Source: Spirochaetota bacterium (lineage in GTDB: Bacteria; Spirochaetota; UBA4802; UBA5550). Taken from it: DNA of 46,604 nucleotides. The DNA lies in contig JAJRXZ010000038.1 in the NCBI GenBank assembly GCA_024276015.1, forward strand, positions 1 to 46,604. The letters run 5' to 3'. The translations under genes were made by a program, and so were the position numbers. Shown here in pieces: positions 35,844 to 44,943 of this stretch; position 1 is the first letter of the stretch; every line of letters starts with the position of its first letter. Below the pieces are notes generated by a model. The model was not told the DNA's origin, ran no database searches, and saw only the letters and a program-made list of their open reading frames with translations.

Positions 35844-36531
35844 TATTATTACTCTTTTCCCGGATCTTTTTGTATCACCTTTAAGATCCGGTCTTCTCGG
35901 TAAAGCAATAAGATCAGGAATAGTCAATGTCAACATAATCGATATCAGATCCTTTTCAGAAGATAAATTCGGCAGATGCGACGACTATCCTTACGGCGGC
36001 GGTTCCGGAATGGTTATCAAACCGGACCCATTGATCAAAGCAATAGAGTCTGTAAGAAAGGACTCTTCAAGGATAATCTTAACATCACCGAGCGGGAAAC
36101 TTTTAACGCAGGAGTTAGTCAAAAAATTTTCCGAAGAGGCTGAGTTATCCATAATATGCGGCCACTATGAAGGAGTTGATCAGAGGGTAATTGATAATTA
36201 TATAGATTCCGAAATTTCAATAGGAGATTATATATTATCCGGCGGCGAATATGCTGCGCTTGTTATTTTTGATGCAATAGTCAGGTATATTCCCGGTTTT
36301 ATGTCAAATCCGGAATCCTTAGTTGAGGAATCTTTTGAGAATTATCTTCTTGAATACCCTCAATATACGAGACCCGGAGAGATAGAAGGTTTAAAAGTAC
36401 CTGAAATATTATTGAGCGGGAATCACAAAGAGATTGCAGAGTGGCGGCAAAAAAAAAGGATAGAAAAAACAAAAAGGTTAAGACCCGATCTATATAAAAA
36501 ATATCTGCTAAGAAAAATTAAAGGAGAATAA
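35833..36531 (+). CDS. trmD: tRNA (guanine37-N1)-methyltransferase
   Basis: 232 residues. TrmD methylates G37 of several tRNAs with S-adenosylmethionine, which prevents +1 frameshifting. Conserved parts are [74 protein letters not shown] (the knotted SAM site) and [13 protein letters not shown] start, overlapping rimM by 11 bases. Five bases separate it from rplS. Confidence 0.97.
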   Translation: MIFNIITLFPDLFVSPLRSGLLGKAIRSGIVNVNIIDIRSFSEDKFGRCDDYPYGGGSGMVIKPDPLIKAIESVRKDSSRIILTSPSGKLLTQELVKKFSEEAELSIICGHYEGVDQRVIDNYIDSEISIGDYILSGGEYAALVIFDAIVRYIPGFMSNPESLVEESFENYLLEYPQYTRPGEIEGLKVPEILLSGNHKEIAEWRQKKRIEKTKRLRPDLYKKYLLRKIKGE

Positions 36532-36536
36532 TTGAA

Positions 36537-36980
36537 ATGGATGTTATCAAAAAAATTGAAAATAAAATTAAGCCGGTAGAAAGAGATATCAATTTTGAAA
36601 TTGGCGATACTGTTAAGGTTCATTATAAAATCATTGAGGGCAACAGAGAAAGGATCCAGATATTTGAGGGAATCGTTATCGCTATTGATAACAAAGGTAT
36701 CAGCAAAACTTTCACTGTAAGAAAAATATCCTTTGATGTGGGAGTTGAAAGGATATTTCCTTTTTATTCGCCGAAAATTGCCGCAATTGACATAGTGCGA
36801 AAAGGAAAAGCAAGAAGAGCAAAGCTCTACTTCTTAAGAGAAAGAAAGGGCAAATCTGCCAAATTAAAAGAGAAAAGAACTAAAGAGGCCCTTAAAAACC
36901 GTAAAAGCGGATCTGTTAAACCGTCCGAAGAAGCGGAAAACAGCAGCATTGCATCTGCTGAAACAAAGGAAAATGGATAA
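36537..36980 (+). CDS. rplS: 50S ribosomal protein L19 with a C-terminal extension
   Basis: 147 residues. The L19 core ([78 protein letters not shown]) occupies about the first 117 residues. About 30 extra residues, rich in Lys, Glu and Ser, extend the tail beyond the usual ~115. Such charged tails are found in some phyla. AAGGAG precedes the ATG. The last codons overlap the preferred start of rnhB. Confidence 0.97.
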   Translation: MDVIKKIENKIKPVERDINFEIGDTVKVHYKIIEGNRERIQIFEGIVIAIDNKGISKTFTVRKISFDVGVERIFPFYSPKIAAIDIVRKGKARRAKLYFLRERKGKSAKLKEKRTKEALKNRKSGSVKPSEEAENSSIASAETKENG

Positions 36981-37725
36981 TCCAAGTAATGATAAAAATC
37001 GCCTGATAACTGCACAGACTGATCTATTCTCAGGAGATACAAAAGCGGGTTCACAATTGCCCGCTTTTTCTGTTTCACCGACATTCGAAATTGAAAAAGA
37101 ATTACTCAAAAAGAGCTGCAGCATTATTGCAGGAGTTGATGAAGCAGGCAGAGGCCCCATTGCGGGACCTGTTTCAGTGGGAATGGTAATATATGAAAGA
37201 TCATTTATTCTATCGCCCTGCAAAGAAATAATATCCCGCGTAAATGACTCAAAAAAAATTTCGTCAAAAAAGAGAAGTCCCATACTTGAAATTATTAAAA
37301 AATACTCTTTGTTTTGCTGCGTCTCTTCTGCATCACATAGAATTATTGACAAAACGGATATCAACATCGCGACAAAGACAGCGATCCAAAATATCTTAAA
37401 AAAAGCTGACATAAAGCCGGATATAATACTTATGGACGGCAATATCTCTTTTGATCTGGGCATTCCGGTCATTCCTGTGAAAAAAGGAGACAGCATATCA
37501 TATTCAATAGCATCAGCTTCAATTGCGGCAAAAGTCAGCAGGGATGCCATTATGACTAAATTTGACAGAATTTATCCTCAATATGACTTCAAAAATAATA
37601 AAGGATATGGAACTAAAAAGCATATAGAAGTCATTAAGAAAATCGGCATAACGCCTATTCACAGAATAAGTTATGAACCTGTAAAGAGTATCTGTTCGGA
37701 TTCTGACGGTTTACTGAATTTATGA
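36973..37725 (+). CDS. rnhB: Ribonuclease HII
   Basis: About 250 residues from the ATG at 36973 (AAAGGAA upstream, [10 protein letters not shown]); a TTG eight codons earlier is less likely. RNase HII cuts RNA in RNA-DNA hybrids and single misincorporated ribonucleotides. The acidic core is in [22 protein letters not shown] (D and E), IILMDGN (D) and [12 protein letters not shown] (D). About 45 poorly conserved residues precede the domain. The stop overlaps the next start (ATGA). Confidence 0.95.
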   Translation: MDNPSNDKNRLITAQTDLFSGDTKAGSQLPAFSVSPTFEIEKELLKKSCSIIAGVDEAGRGPIAGPVSVGMVIYERSFILSPCKEIISRVNDSKKISSKKRSPILEIIKKYSLFCCVSSASHRIIDKTDINIATKTAIQNILKKADIKPDIILMDGNISFDLGIPVIPVKKGDSISYSIASASIAAKVSRDAIMTKFDRIYPQYDFKNNKGYGTKKHIEVIKKIGITPIHRISYEPVKSICSDSDGLLNL

Positions 37726-38783
37726 ATTTAACGCCAGCCAATACCATAAAGCTTTTCAGCAGGGCCGGTAAATTAAAAATCTTATCGGACATTAAAGCCG
37801 GTTCGGAAATAGATGCCGTAATTGTCAAAATAACAGGTAAAAAATCCGCAATAATCGAGATTGCAGGAAAACAGATTGAATCGAAATTTAAAGAGGGAGT
37901 TCCTGCTGCAAAAAACCTGATCCTTAAATTAGAAGAAAAAAAAGGGCAGACACTTGTTTTTAAACTTGTAACTCAAACAAAAAAGGATACTCTTAACAGA
38001 ATATTAAACATTACGGTTTTTCAATCGGAAGATATTCAGGACAAAACATTATATGAATTAAGCAATATTATAAGAAAAAATATTTCCATATTTAACCTGA
38101 ACTATTATCTTTTAAATTCTTATCATAAAGTTAAAAGAAAAGAGAACAGATTTTTAACATTTTTTAACAGACTTATTGAACTTAATATTGACAGAGAGAC
38201 CCTTATTGATATATCTGGATTAATTTCCGGAGGGGGGAAATATTCATTTTTGATTCACCTGCTGCTGAATCAACTTTTCAGTAAAAAGGATCTATTCAAT
38301 AAATGGACCAATTCAGGTGAGAACGATTCTGATAAGCTTATTGCCGAACTCATTTATAATATAAACAAAATCGAAGAAAATGACGAAAAAAAAGCTCTGA
38401 TAGAAGAACTCTATACATTATTAACGCAGAATATTAATAATTCGGAAAACGGAGAAGTGCTTTTTTTTGACGAAAGCGAATTCAAAGCTGTTGAATATAT
38501 AGTATATAATGATTCAATGATCATTGCACTTGATCTTTCGAATACCGGTAATATTGATATACTGATAAAAAATAGCGATGAAAATATTTCCATATCTTTT
38601 TTCTCGAATAACAGAGCGGTTCTGGAATCTCTGAAACTATCGAAAGACCATCTGTATTCAGGATTGAAGATGATAAATAAACGGGTCTATATTAATTTCT
38701 TTAATTCCAGAAATTTGCTGGACGATTTATCGGAAATACTATTATATTATTTATCCGGCAGCAATTTCGACATTAAAGCGTAG
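37722..38783 (+). CDS. FliK/YlqG-like hook-length-control-type protein (tentative)
   Basis: 353 residues, no signal peptide, low-complexity charged N-terminal half. Recognition rests on position and a weak pattern. In Bacillus and other phyla the gene between rnhB and the small FlhB-like gene is ylqG. The C-terminal part here (MIIALDLSNTGNIDILIKN, ISISFFSNNRAVLESLKLSKDHLYSGLKM) looks like the C-terminal domain of flagellar hook-length regulators. The N-terminal region has a beta-rich unit (AGSEIDAVIVKITGKKSAIIEIAGKQIESKF). It may cooperate with the next gene in a truncated flagellar-export-like function, or do something unrelated. Confidence 0.6.
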   Translation: MNLTPANTIKLFSRAGKLKILSDIKAGSEIDAVIVKITGKKSAIIEIAGKQIESKFKEGVPAAKNLILKLEEKKGQTLVFKLVTQTKKDTLNRILNITVFQSEDIQDKTLYELSNIIRKNISIFNLNYYLLNSYHKVKRKENRFLTFFNRLIELNIDRETLIDISGLISGGGKYSFLIHLLLNQLFSKKDLFNKWTNSGENDSDKLIAELIYNINKIEENDEKKALIEELYTLLTQNINNSENGEVLFFDESEFKAVEYIVYNDSMIIALDLSNTGNIDILIKNSDENISISFFSNNRAVLESLKLSKDHLYSGLKMINKRVYINFFNSRNLLDDLSEILLYYLSGSNFDIKA

Positions 38784-38788
38784 TATAT

Positions 38789-39058
38789 ATGGATAAAGGG
38801 ATTGCATTAAAATATTTTCCAAAGGCGCCGAAAGTTATTGCAAAAGCAAGCGGTACTTTATTAGAAAAATTACTTGAATTAGCAAGAGAAAATAATATTA
38901 CAATACACAGGGACCCCGATCTGGCTGAAATTTTATCAAATCTTCAAACCGGTTCGGAAATCCCGGAAGACTTATTTACGGCAATTTCCGAAGTTTTAGC
39001 ATATTGCTATAAAGTAAATTCTGAATTTAAAAAAAGAATGAACAGTATCGGAATCTAA
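38789..39058 (+). CDS. Small FlhB C-terminal-domain-like protein (EscU/YscU/HrcU family)
   Basis: 89 residues: KGIALKYFPKAPKVIAKASGTLLEKLLELARENNITIHRDPDLAEILSNLQTGSEIPEDLFTAISEVLAY. This is the cytoplasmic C-terminal domain of the flagellar export switch FlhB without its membrane part. Full FlhB has the autocleavage NPTH motif just before this region; none is present here. Stand-alone copies (YlqH/FhlB) can partly replace the FlhB tail in some bacteria. Five bases after the FliK-like gene and one base before the HD-GYP gene. Confidence 0.88.
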   Translation: MDKGIALKYFPKAPKVIAKASGTLLEKLLELARENNITIHRDPDLAEILSNLQTGSEIPEDLFTAISEVLAYCYKVNSEFKKRMNSIGI

Positions 39059-39059
39059 T

Positions 39060-40238
39060 ATGGCAAATATAAGAAAAATATCCGTTGAAGACCTTAAACC
39101 GGGAATGATATTTGATAAAGCTATATATGTTGACAGCAATAATATACTTGTGCGGGCAAATGAAGCAATTAAAGAAGATGATATCAAAAAACTCATGACA
39201 TGGGGAGTTTCCGAAATCGAAACTGCCGGTAAACTGCTGAACCATGGCGAAAAAAAGGAAAACAACCGCAAATCCAGCATCATTCAAGCTGAAAAAATCC
39301 TAAAAGAATATAATGATCTTCTGAAAAAAAGAAAAAGATTAATTGAGATCTTCCAGAAAACAAGAGAAGCGGTAGAAGAAGCTTACAACTCAATAAAAAA
39401 CAACCGGCCCTTCGAAGTTGACAAGCTGAAAAAAACGGTTGATGAAATAATAAAGATCACCTATGAAAACAGCAATATCTTTCTTTTTCTTTACGGCTTA
39501 GAAGAAGGCAAGGATTATCTGGTTACGCATTCAATTAATGCAACATTCTATGCAATAAATATCGGTATAGCCTTAAAATACCCTATGGAGAAGCTGCGGG
39601 AACTGGGACTCGGGACTCTCCTGATCAATTCCGGTATGATCAAGGTACCGGTATATATCACACGCAAACAATCTAACCTGACGGAGCAGGAATTTAACCA
39701 GATCAAGACGCATCCTCTTCACGGATATAAAGCGCTGAAAGAACTAACGGATCTCAATGACAATATTGCCAACATCTCATTACAACACCATGAGCAATAC
39801 GACGGCAAAGGATATCCCAGGGGATTGTCCGGAAAAGAAATTGATGAATATGCGCGAATCGCATCCATTGCCGATAGTTATGAATCGCAGATCTCTAACC
39901 GAACTTACAGATCAAAGGTCTACTTCTACAATGCGATGAGAAATCTTCTGTCAAGCGGTGTTAATAAATACGACCCTGATATATTGAAAGTTTTTCTTTC
40001 AAAGATGTCGGTTTATCCGATCGGTTCAATAGTGGAGATCAATGATTCAAGTATAGGAATTGTTATCGGTTCTATTCCGGAGAAACCCCTGAGGCCCATA
40101 ATCAAACTTGTCTTTGATAAGAATAAAAAACGAGTTGAAAAAACTGTTATATTAAACCTTCTCAATGAAACATCATACTATATTGTCAAAGCTCTTGACG
40201 AAACGGAAGTGGGCATCAACATATTCGATGTTTTATAA
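39060..40238 (+). CDS. HD-GYP domain protein with degenerate HD motif
   Basis: 392 residues. The N-terminal ~60 residues resemble the small domain often found before HD-GYP in cyclic-di-GMP phosphodiesterases (VEDLKPGMIFDKAIYVDSNNILV). A helical segment (about 75-130) follows, then the HD-GYP domain (about 150-345). The outer ligands are present: H157, H218 in THPLHG, HHEQYDGKGYP at 243-253, and D272 in ASIADSYES. The central HD pair is replaced: where the family has LLHDIGK the protein has LLINSGM (187-193). Phosphodiesterase activity is therefore doubtful, and it may be a receptor or scaffold. A C-terminal PilZ-like or small beta extension ends the protein (YPIGSIVEINDSSIGIVIG). Confidence 0.85.
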   Translation: MANIRKISVEDLKPGMIFDKAIYVDSNNILVRANEAIKEDDIKKLMTWGVSEIETAGKLLNHGEKKENNRKSSIIQAEKILKEYNDLLKKRKRLIEIFQKTREAVEEAYNSIKNNRPFEVDKLKKTVDEIIKITYENSNIFLFLYGLEEGKDYLVTHSINATFYAINIGIALKYPMEKLRELGLGTLLINSGMIKVPVYITRKQSNLTEQEFNQIKTHPLHGYKALKELTDLNDNIANISLQHHEQYDGKGYPRGLSGKEIDEYARIASIADSYESQISNRTYRSKVYFYNAMRNLLSSGVNKYDPDILKVFLSKMSVYPIGSIVEINDSSIGIVIGSIPEKPLRPIIKLVFDKNKKRVEKTVILNLLNETSYYIVKALDETEVGINIFDVL

Positions 40239-40588
40239 CATATCTTTGCCCTATTTATAATCCACCTGACTGTATTGCAGAGTTTTATATAAAGTTTATA
40301 ATGCCCCCGAAATTCGTACAATTTAGAGAGGTGTTGTAAGGTGTAAAATTTCCTTGAAAAAATATTTTGTTGAACGAATCCGAAGGGAGCTCCCTGAGCG
40401 GAGCCGAAACGAACATCAAAATAAGTTGGTAATTTTTCCCGATAAATATTGGGGGGAAAAATGAGCTAAATGAAAAAAAGACGGTTTTTACCAGAAAAAA
40501 GTTCAAAATTGTTGTTAACAGTCAACAGCGATTCAATTTTTACCAAATAAAATCGTATTAATTAAAAAAGCATTAAACATTTATTGCC
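40239..40588. other. 350-base gap between the HD-GYP gene and yraN
   Basis: No gene is recognised. The stretch contains a GC-rich, REP-like motif (40374-40411) embedded in AT-rich sequence, and an isolated GGGGGG run near 40451. The promoter of yraN could lie in its last part. Confidence 0.5.
40374..40411. repeat. REP-like GC-rich palindromic element
   Basis: The core GGGAGCTCCC (40385-40394) is a perfect ten-base palindrome. It is followed by TGAGCGGAGCCGAAAC, which resembles intergenic repeat motifs dispersed in many bacterial genomes. Only one copy is visible in the window, so its repeat nature is an inference. Confidence 0.3.
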
Positions 40589-40945
40589 ATGAGATACAAT
40601 AAAGATATAGGGAACAACGGTGAAAATATTGCAGCGAAATTTCTTGAGGATAAAGGTTTTACAGTTCTTTCCAGAAATTTTCGCTTCAAAAGATACGGCG
40701 AAATTGACATTATTGCAGTCAATAAGGACCTTCTTATATTTGTGGAAGTTAAAACCAGAAACAATAAAAGTTACGGCGGCGCCCTCTACTCCATTAACAA
40801 CAGGAAGAAAAAAACCATCAGGTTAACTGCAAAATATTTTTTATCCGTTAATAAAATATACGGCAATTGCGAACTCACCTGCAGGTTTGATATGATCGCG
40901 CTTATCAACAACAGAATAGAGTGGATTCAGGACATATTTCGATGA
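40589..40945 (+). CDS. yraN: YraN family (UPF0102) putative endonuclease
   Basis: 118 residues, normal length. The pattern NGENIAAKFLEDKGFTVLSRNFRFKRYGEIDIIAVNKDLLIFVEVKTRNN is the family hallmark and matches the PD-(D/E)XK nuclease fold, with E...D...EVK as candidate catalytic residues. The function is not established in most bacteria. It commonly follows rnhB in this type of operon; here it is separated by the flagellar-like genes and a 350-base gap. It converges with cca. Confidence 0.94.
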   Translation: MRYNKDIGNNGENIAAKFLEDKGFTVLSRNFRFKRYGEIDIIAVNKDLLIFVEVKTRNNKSYGGALYSINNRKKKTIRLTAKYFLSVNKIYGNCELTCRFDMIALINNRIEWIQDIFR

Positions 40946-41027
40946 ATATTTTTAAAACAAGGAGTACTCTCGACGGCTTAAACTTTGATGAAAAAGATCA
41001 TAATCTAAGCACGCCCAATATTTCTCA

Positions 41028-42407
41028 TCATCCCTGTATCCTCTCAATTATTTGATCTGCTAATGCAAGCAGAATTTCCCTTTCATTTTTTTCAGGATCA
41101 TCAAGTACAGCCTCAAGAAGCTCGTTAAGGATTTTACCTATAACAGGACCCGGCTTTAAGCCGTATCTCTCCATAACAATGTTGCCATTAATATCAAGGT
41201 CTTTTAAGGATATTGCATTTTCTTCTTCAATTATTTTATCTATTCTTTTTTTCAGTCTCTTTATCGGTTCGGGCAGACCATTCCGCGAACCGTTCCCTTT
41301 TCTGTCAGCAAGACGTAACAGGAATATATCATCCAGATTCTCCACTCCCACCTTTCTCATAAAACGCCTCACAGCTCCGTCGGTCCATTCTTCAGTATAA
41401 TGGAACATATGATTGATCACAAGATTGTTTACCTTCCCAATATCATCATTTGAGAACTTCAGGCGCTTCATTATTGCTCTGGTAATTTTTGCTCCTGTAA
41501 CCTCATGATTATAAAAAGTATAATCACCGTTATTTCCCATTCTCTTTGTTGCTGCCTTGCCAATATCATGAAGCAGAGCCGCAAGCCTGATCAACGGCTT
41601 ATCAGCAGGAGCTGCATCGCAGGAATAGAGACTGTGATAATAGATATCATATATATGAAATTTGTTCTGCATAACGCCATAGCATCGGTCAAGCTCCGGT
41701 AAAACCTGTTTTAAAAGACCCGATTTTCGTAAAAATTCAAACCCCACAGAGGGTTTTTCGGTTTCCAAAATCTTTTTCAGTTCGTCTCTGATCCTTTCCG
41801 CAGATACTTTTTTTGCCACATCAAGGGTTTCAGTTATTGCTCTGAATGTATTTTCCTCAATGGCAAACCCAAGATTAGAAGCGAACCTGCACGCTCTGTA
41901 AGTCCGCAATCCGTCCTCGCTGAACCGCGATACAGGCTCGCCAATAGTTCTTATGATCTCTCTCTCTATATCATCAATTCCATTGACATAATCGATTACT
42001 TCGTCATTAATTAGATCGTAAGCAAGCCCATTGATCGTGAAATCACGCCTTAAAACATCCTCTTTCAGCGATTTTGAGAAAGCAACCGATTCGGGTCTCC
42101 TTCCGTCAATATATTTACCGTCGGCTCTGTATGTTGTTACCTCAACTGCCATTCCATCAGTCAAAACCGTTACTGTGCCGTGTTTAATTCCAGTGGGAAC
42201 TGTTCTGCGAAATAATTTCATTATAACTTCCGGAGGAGCATCTGTTGCAAAATCGTAATCACTGCACTTTCGATTCATGATGAGGTCTCGAACGGAACCT
42301 CCGATCAGAAAACATTCATAATTATTCTTATGAAAGGCACGGACAATTCTGTTCAGCGCAGATAATTCACTGCCGGGAATTCTTTTCTTTATATCAAAAT
42401 TTTTCAT
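41028..42407 (-). CDS. cca: CCA-adding enzyme / polynucleotide adenylyltransferase
   Basis: 459 residues. Class II nucleotidyltransferase adding CCA (or A only, or poly(A)) to tRNA 3' ends. The head domain has CFLIGGSVRDLIMNRKCSDYDFATDAPPE (the GGSVRD and DxD metal site), then GTVTVLTDGMAVEVTTYRAD and RRDFTINGLAYDL. The nucleotide-recognition region follows (ETDLRTYRACRFA-like EDGLRTYRACRFASNLGF). An HD domain is present (LAALLHDIGKAATK, INHMFHY). It cannot be told by eye whether the specificity is CCA, CC, A or poly(A). Convergent with yraN. Confidence 0.92.
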   Translation of the reverse strand: MKNFDIKKRIPGSELSALNRIVRAFHKNNYECFLIGGSVRDLIMNRKCSDYDFATDAPPEVIMKLFRRTVPTGIKHGTVTVLTDGMAVEVTTYRADGKYIDGRRPESVAFSKSLKEDVLRRDFTINGLAYDLINDEVIDYVNGIDDIEREIIRTIGEPVSRFSEDGLRTYRACRFASNLGFAIEENTFRAITETLDVAKKVSAERIRDELKKILETEKPSVGFEFLRKSGLLKQVLPELDRCYGVMQNKFHIYDIYYHSLYSCDAAPADKPLIRLAALLHDIGKAATKRMGNNGDYTFYNHEVTGAKITRAIMKRLKFSNDDIGKVNNLVINHMFHYTEEWTDGAVRRFMRKVGVENLDDIFLLRLADRKGNGSRNGLPEPIKRLKKRIDKIIEEENAISLKDLDINGNIVMERYGLKPGPVIGKILNELLEAVLDDPEKNEREILLALADQIIERIQG

Positions 42408-42519
42408 TTATTATCTAAAATATCTTTCTGCTTAAATAATGCTTTTTGGGACTTACTTTTTAAAGAGTACATTTTAAAGTCAATGAGGATTTTTTATAAG
42501 CAGGAAGTTCATCCTGAAA

Positions 42520-44211
42520 TTAATCGTCAATTTCAGAACCGCCGAAGGGCCTGCCGGAAACCTCTTTAGACAATTGTGATTCGTGATTAAAGGGAGTTCC
42601 GGGTCTGTATGTATCGTATGCGCTTATTGCAAAAAAGTAGAGTACATTATTCCGAATAAAAGGATAGGTGAGAAGCATCCGTTTATCATTTAATCTGTTT
42701 TCGTTAATTAATTTATTTGTTATCTTTACTTCAATATAATTGCCTTTACTTAAACCGTTGCCTATGTGCCTGCCATTAATTTTTGTAATAATACCGTCAT
42801 ATATACCCGGTTTTACACCATAATATATTTTATACCCGTATATATCGGCTTCTGCATTTTTTTTCCATTTCAGTTTAATAAATTGATCCCCTATTTGAAC
42901 AACCTCTACGAATTGAGGGATTCCAGGCGGATTATCTCTGACATATTTTAATCGAACGTCATAAAGCAGAGGAGAATTTTTCCCGTCAGGAGAAGCAACG
43001 AGATGCGCCCGCCATTGATAATATTTCCCTCTCAGATAATTGCCCCATGAATTTTTTTTCAGATAGATATTTCTCTGATCACGTTTTATTCTGTACCATT
43101 TCAATTCACTGTCATTTGCATAAAAAAGCCGGTCGTAGATCCTGAATTCCATCCAGATAAATGTATTCTTTCTGTTTTTTCTTTCCCAGCTGAAGGATAA
43201 CACCTTTGTTCCCGTATCCTTAAAACTATACACAGGGCTGGTTATAACTCCTTCAATATTAACAGGTATTCTCTCAATCATTGCAAGGTCTTTATAGTTT
43301 TTATCTGCCGCGATGCCGGTATCCTCTAATCCTGCTGAGTCTATACGTGTAATTCTGAATTCATCAATGTATCCGGTAAAATTTTTCCCAATCACTGCCG
43401 CGGGAAATTCGAGACATCGAAAACCGCCTTTCTTGTCTCTTGCGCCAAAGGCAGGCACAAATACGCCGTTATAAGGTTCCTGATCTTCCGATAAATATAT
43501 AATATCTTCCTCTTCCCCGTTCAAATAACCGGCAAGCTTACCGGATACCCTGTTAAAACTGAGCATAAAGTGGTACCATCTGCCCTCTTTTATTGTTTTG
43601 CCTCTGTTGAGAAAAATATTCTGCAATTCGCCATAATTGTCCTCAAATACTCCATAAAGATTGGCATATACCTTTCTGTTTCTTATTACAATTTCAATTC
43701 CCTTTCTTTTTCCGGAAAGAAATCCGGTTCTTGAAAAAAGTATACTCCCGTCGCGCAGAGTAATAGCCTTAAATCTGAATTCAATGACAAATGAACCCAG
43801 ATCGTCACACCTGCCCAGCCAAAGATTCTTCACAGTTTCTATTTCAACTCTATGCGCCTCTTTAGTAAATTTTGCGCACCCTTTGCCCAGCGCTCCCGGC
43901 TCCCTGGCAAAGATATATTCAGAATACTTTATTCTGTATTTTTTACTGTCATCGCGGAGTAAATTTTGAGGCGGGTAATTAAACGAAAGAATTATATCTG
44001 TTATTTTATTGTCTCTCTTTTTCTGATATGAAAGATCGGTAATTCTGTAGGCAACTTTGCCGCTTTCAGTTTTTATTAAAGTTACGTTTTCCAAGCCTTG
44101 AGCCGGAACAGGTTCAAAAAAAATTACACCGGGAATTTCATTTTTAAAAAAAATAAAAACTCCGGCAGAAAAAAGAACAAACAATGCTCTGCAATAAAAT
44201 CCTGCTTTCAT
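42520..44211 (-). CDS. Secreted LamG/fibronectin-type-III protein
   Basis: 563 residues with an N-terminal hydrophobic signal or anchor (ALFVLFSAGVFIFF). The central part (about 115-300) reads as a LamG/concanavalin-A-like domain: SFVIEFRFKAITLRDGSILFSR, WYHFMLSFNRVSGKLAGYLNGEEE, GYIDEFRITR. A FN3-like domain follows near 435-540 (PQFVEVVQIGDQFIKLKWKKNAEADIYGYKIYYG). This combination suggests a surface or periplasmic carbohydrate- or protein-binding protein. No catalytic motif is seen. It starts six bases after the end of rpiB. Confidence 0.8.
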   Translation of the reverse strand: MKAGFYCRALFVLFSAGVFIFFKNEIPGVIFFEPVPAQGLENVTLIKTESGKVAYRITDLSYQKKRDNKITDIILSFNYPPQNLLRDDSKKYRIKYSEYIFAREPGALGKGCAKFTKEAHRVEIETVKNLWLGRCDDLGSFVIEFRFKAITLRDGSILFSRTGFLSGKRKGIEIVIRNRKVYANLYGVFEDNYGELQNIFLNRGKTIKEGRWYHFMLSFNRVSGKLAGYLNGEEEDIIYLSEDQEPYNGVFVPAFGARDKKGGFRCLEFPAAVIGKNFTGYIDEFRITRIDSAGLEDTGIAADKNYKDLAMIERIPVNIEGVITSPVYSFKDTGTKVLSFSWERKNRKNTFIWMEFRIYDRLFYANDSELKWYRIKRDQRNIYLKKNSWGNYLRGKYYQWRAHLVASPDGKNSPLLYDVRLKYVRDNPPGIPQFVEVVQIGDQFIKLKWKKNAEADIYGYKIYYGVKPGIYDGIITKINGRHIGNGLSKGNYIEVKITNKLINENRLNDKRMLLTYPFIRNNVLYFFAISAYDTYRPGTPFNHESQLSKEVSGRPFGGSEIDD

Positions 44212-44217
44212 AACGAA

Positions 44218-44661
44218 TTATCTTTCAGCTTCCCCTTCAATTCTTTCAATCTTTTCAATTCTTCTCAGGTGCCTGCCGCCTTCAAATGAAGAGCCAAGCC
44301 ATGCTTTAACAATATTAAAGGCAAGCTCGTGGCCTATAATTCTTGCGCCAAGTGCAAGTATATTTGCATTATTATGCTTCCTTGAAAGCTCAGCCATGAG
44401 AGAATTGAAGCATAGCGCCGCTCTTATTCCTTTTATTTTATTAGCAACAATTGAAGCTCCGATACCGGACCCGCATATAACAATACCCATTTCCACTCTG
44501 TTATTCTTTATTTCATATCCGACTTTTGAAATCCAGTCGGGATAGTCCGTTGATTCTTCGGAAAAGGCCCCGCAATCGATAAAGTCAATATCACTGAAAT
44601 TATCGATTATTTTAGATTTAAGCAAATACCCGGCATGGTCGGATCCGATTGCAAGCTTCAT
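44218..44661 (-). CDS. rpiB: Ribose-5-phosphate isomerase B
   Basis: 147 residues. RpiB interconverts ribose-5-phosphate and ribulose-5-phosphate. Motifs: IGSDHAGYLLK, the active-site cysteine in VICGSGIGASIVANKI, RAALCFN, and HNNANILALGARIIG, which carries the conserved His and Asn. The protein ends in a short charged tail. The 363-base gap upstream holds an imperfect promoter region, a long hairpin and DnaA-box-like sites. Confidence 0.96.
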   Translation of the reverse strand: MKLAIGSDHAGYLLKSKIIDNFSDIDFIDCGAFSEESTDYPDWISKVGYEIKNNRVEMGIVICGSGIGASIVANKIKGIRAALCFNSLMAELSRKHNNANILALGARIIGHELAFNIVKAWLGSSFEGGRHLRRIEKIERIEGEAER

Positions 44662-44812
44662 ATAATTTCTCCAATGATCTCACTGAAAAATATACTGTAA
44701 AAGTACCAGTTGTTATTATTTTTTCAATAACAAATTTTATTTGCAAAAAGATATTCATAAGTAATTCACAATTTAAAAAATCGGTATTTTTGTATATTTT
44801 TTTTAGCTTAAA

Positions 44813-44859
44813 CATAAAGTTGCTAACTCCTGATTTATTCAAGGGTTAGCAACTTTATG
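44813..44859. repeat. Long perfect inverted repeat upstream of rpiB
   Basis: CATAAAGTTGCTAAC (44813-44827) is the exact reverse complement of 44845-44859, with two further pairs possible inside. The interval between the arms is 17 bases. It is not followed by a T-run on either strand, so a terminator role is not supported. It could be an operator, an RNA structure in the rpiB leader, or the footprint of a mobile element. Confidence 0.5.
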
Positions 44860-44943
44860 TCGCATTAGTTTTATAAACATAACAACCTAATATGTTCATT
44901 TATGGCCGCTATCATCAATTTTTCATTAACAAATCATAATTAA

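Noticed and set aside
36864..37550. 228-codon minus-strand frame over rplS and rnhB
   Set aside because: Antisense to two universal genes; its composition reflects their codon pattern.
40942..41055. Short reading frame after yraN (about 37 codons)
   Set aside because: No ribosome-binding site, no recognisable motif, and it overlaps the end of cca.
44641..44842. Short overlapping frames on both strands before rpiB
   Set aside because: They read AT-rich leader DNA without recognisable protein features.
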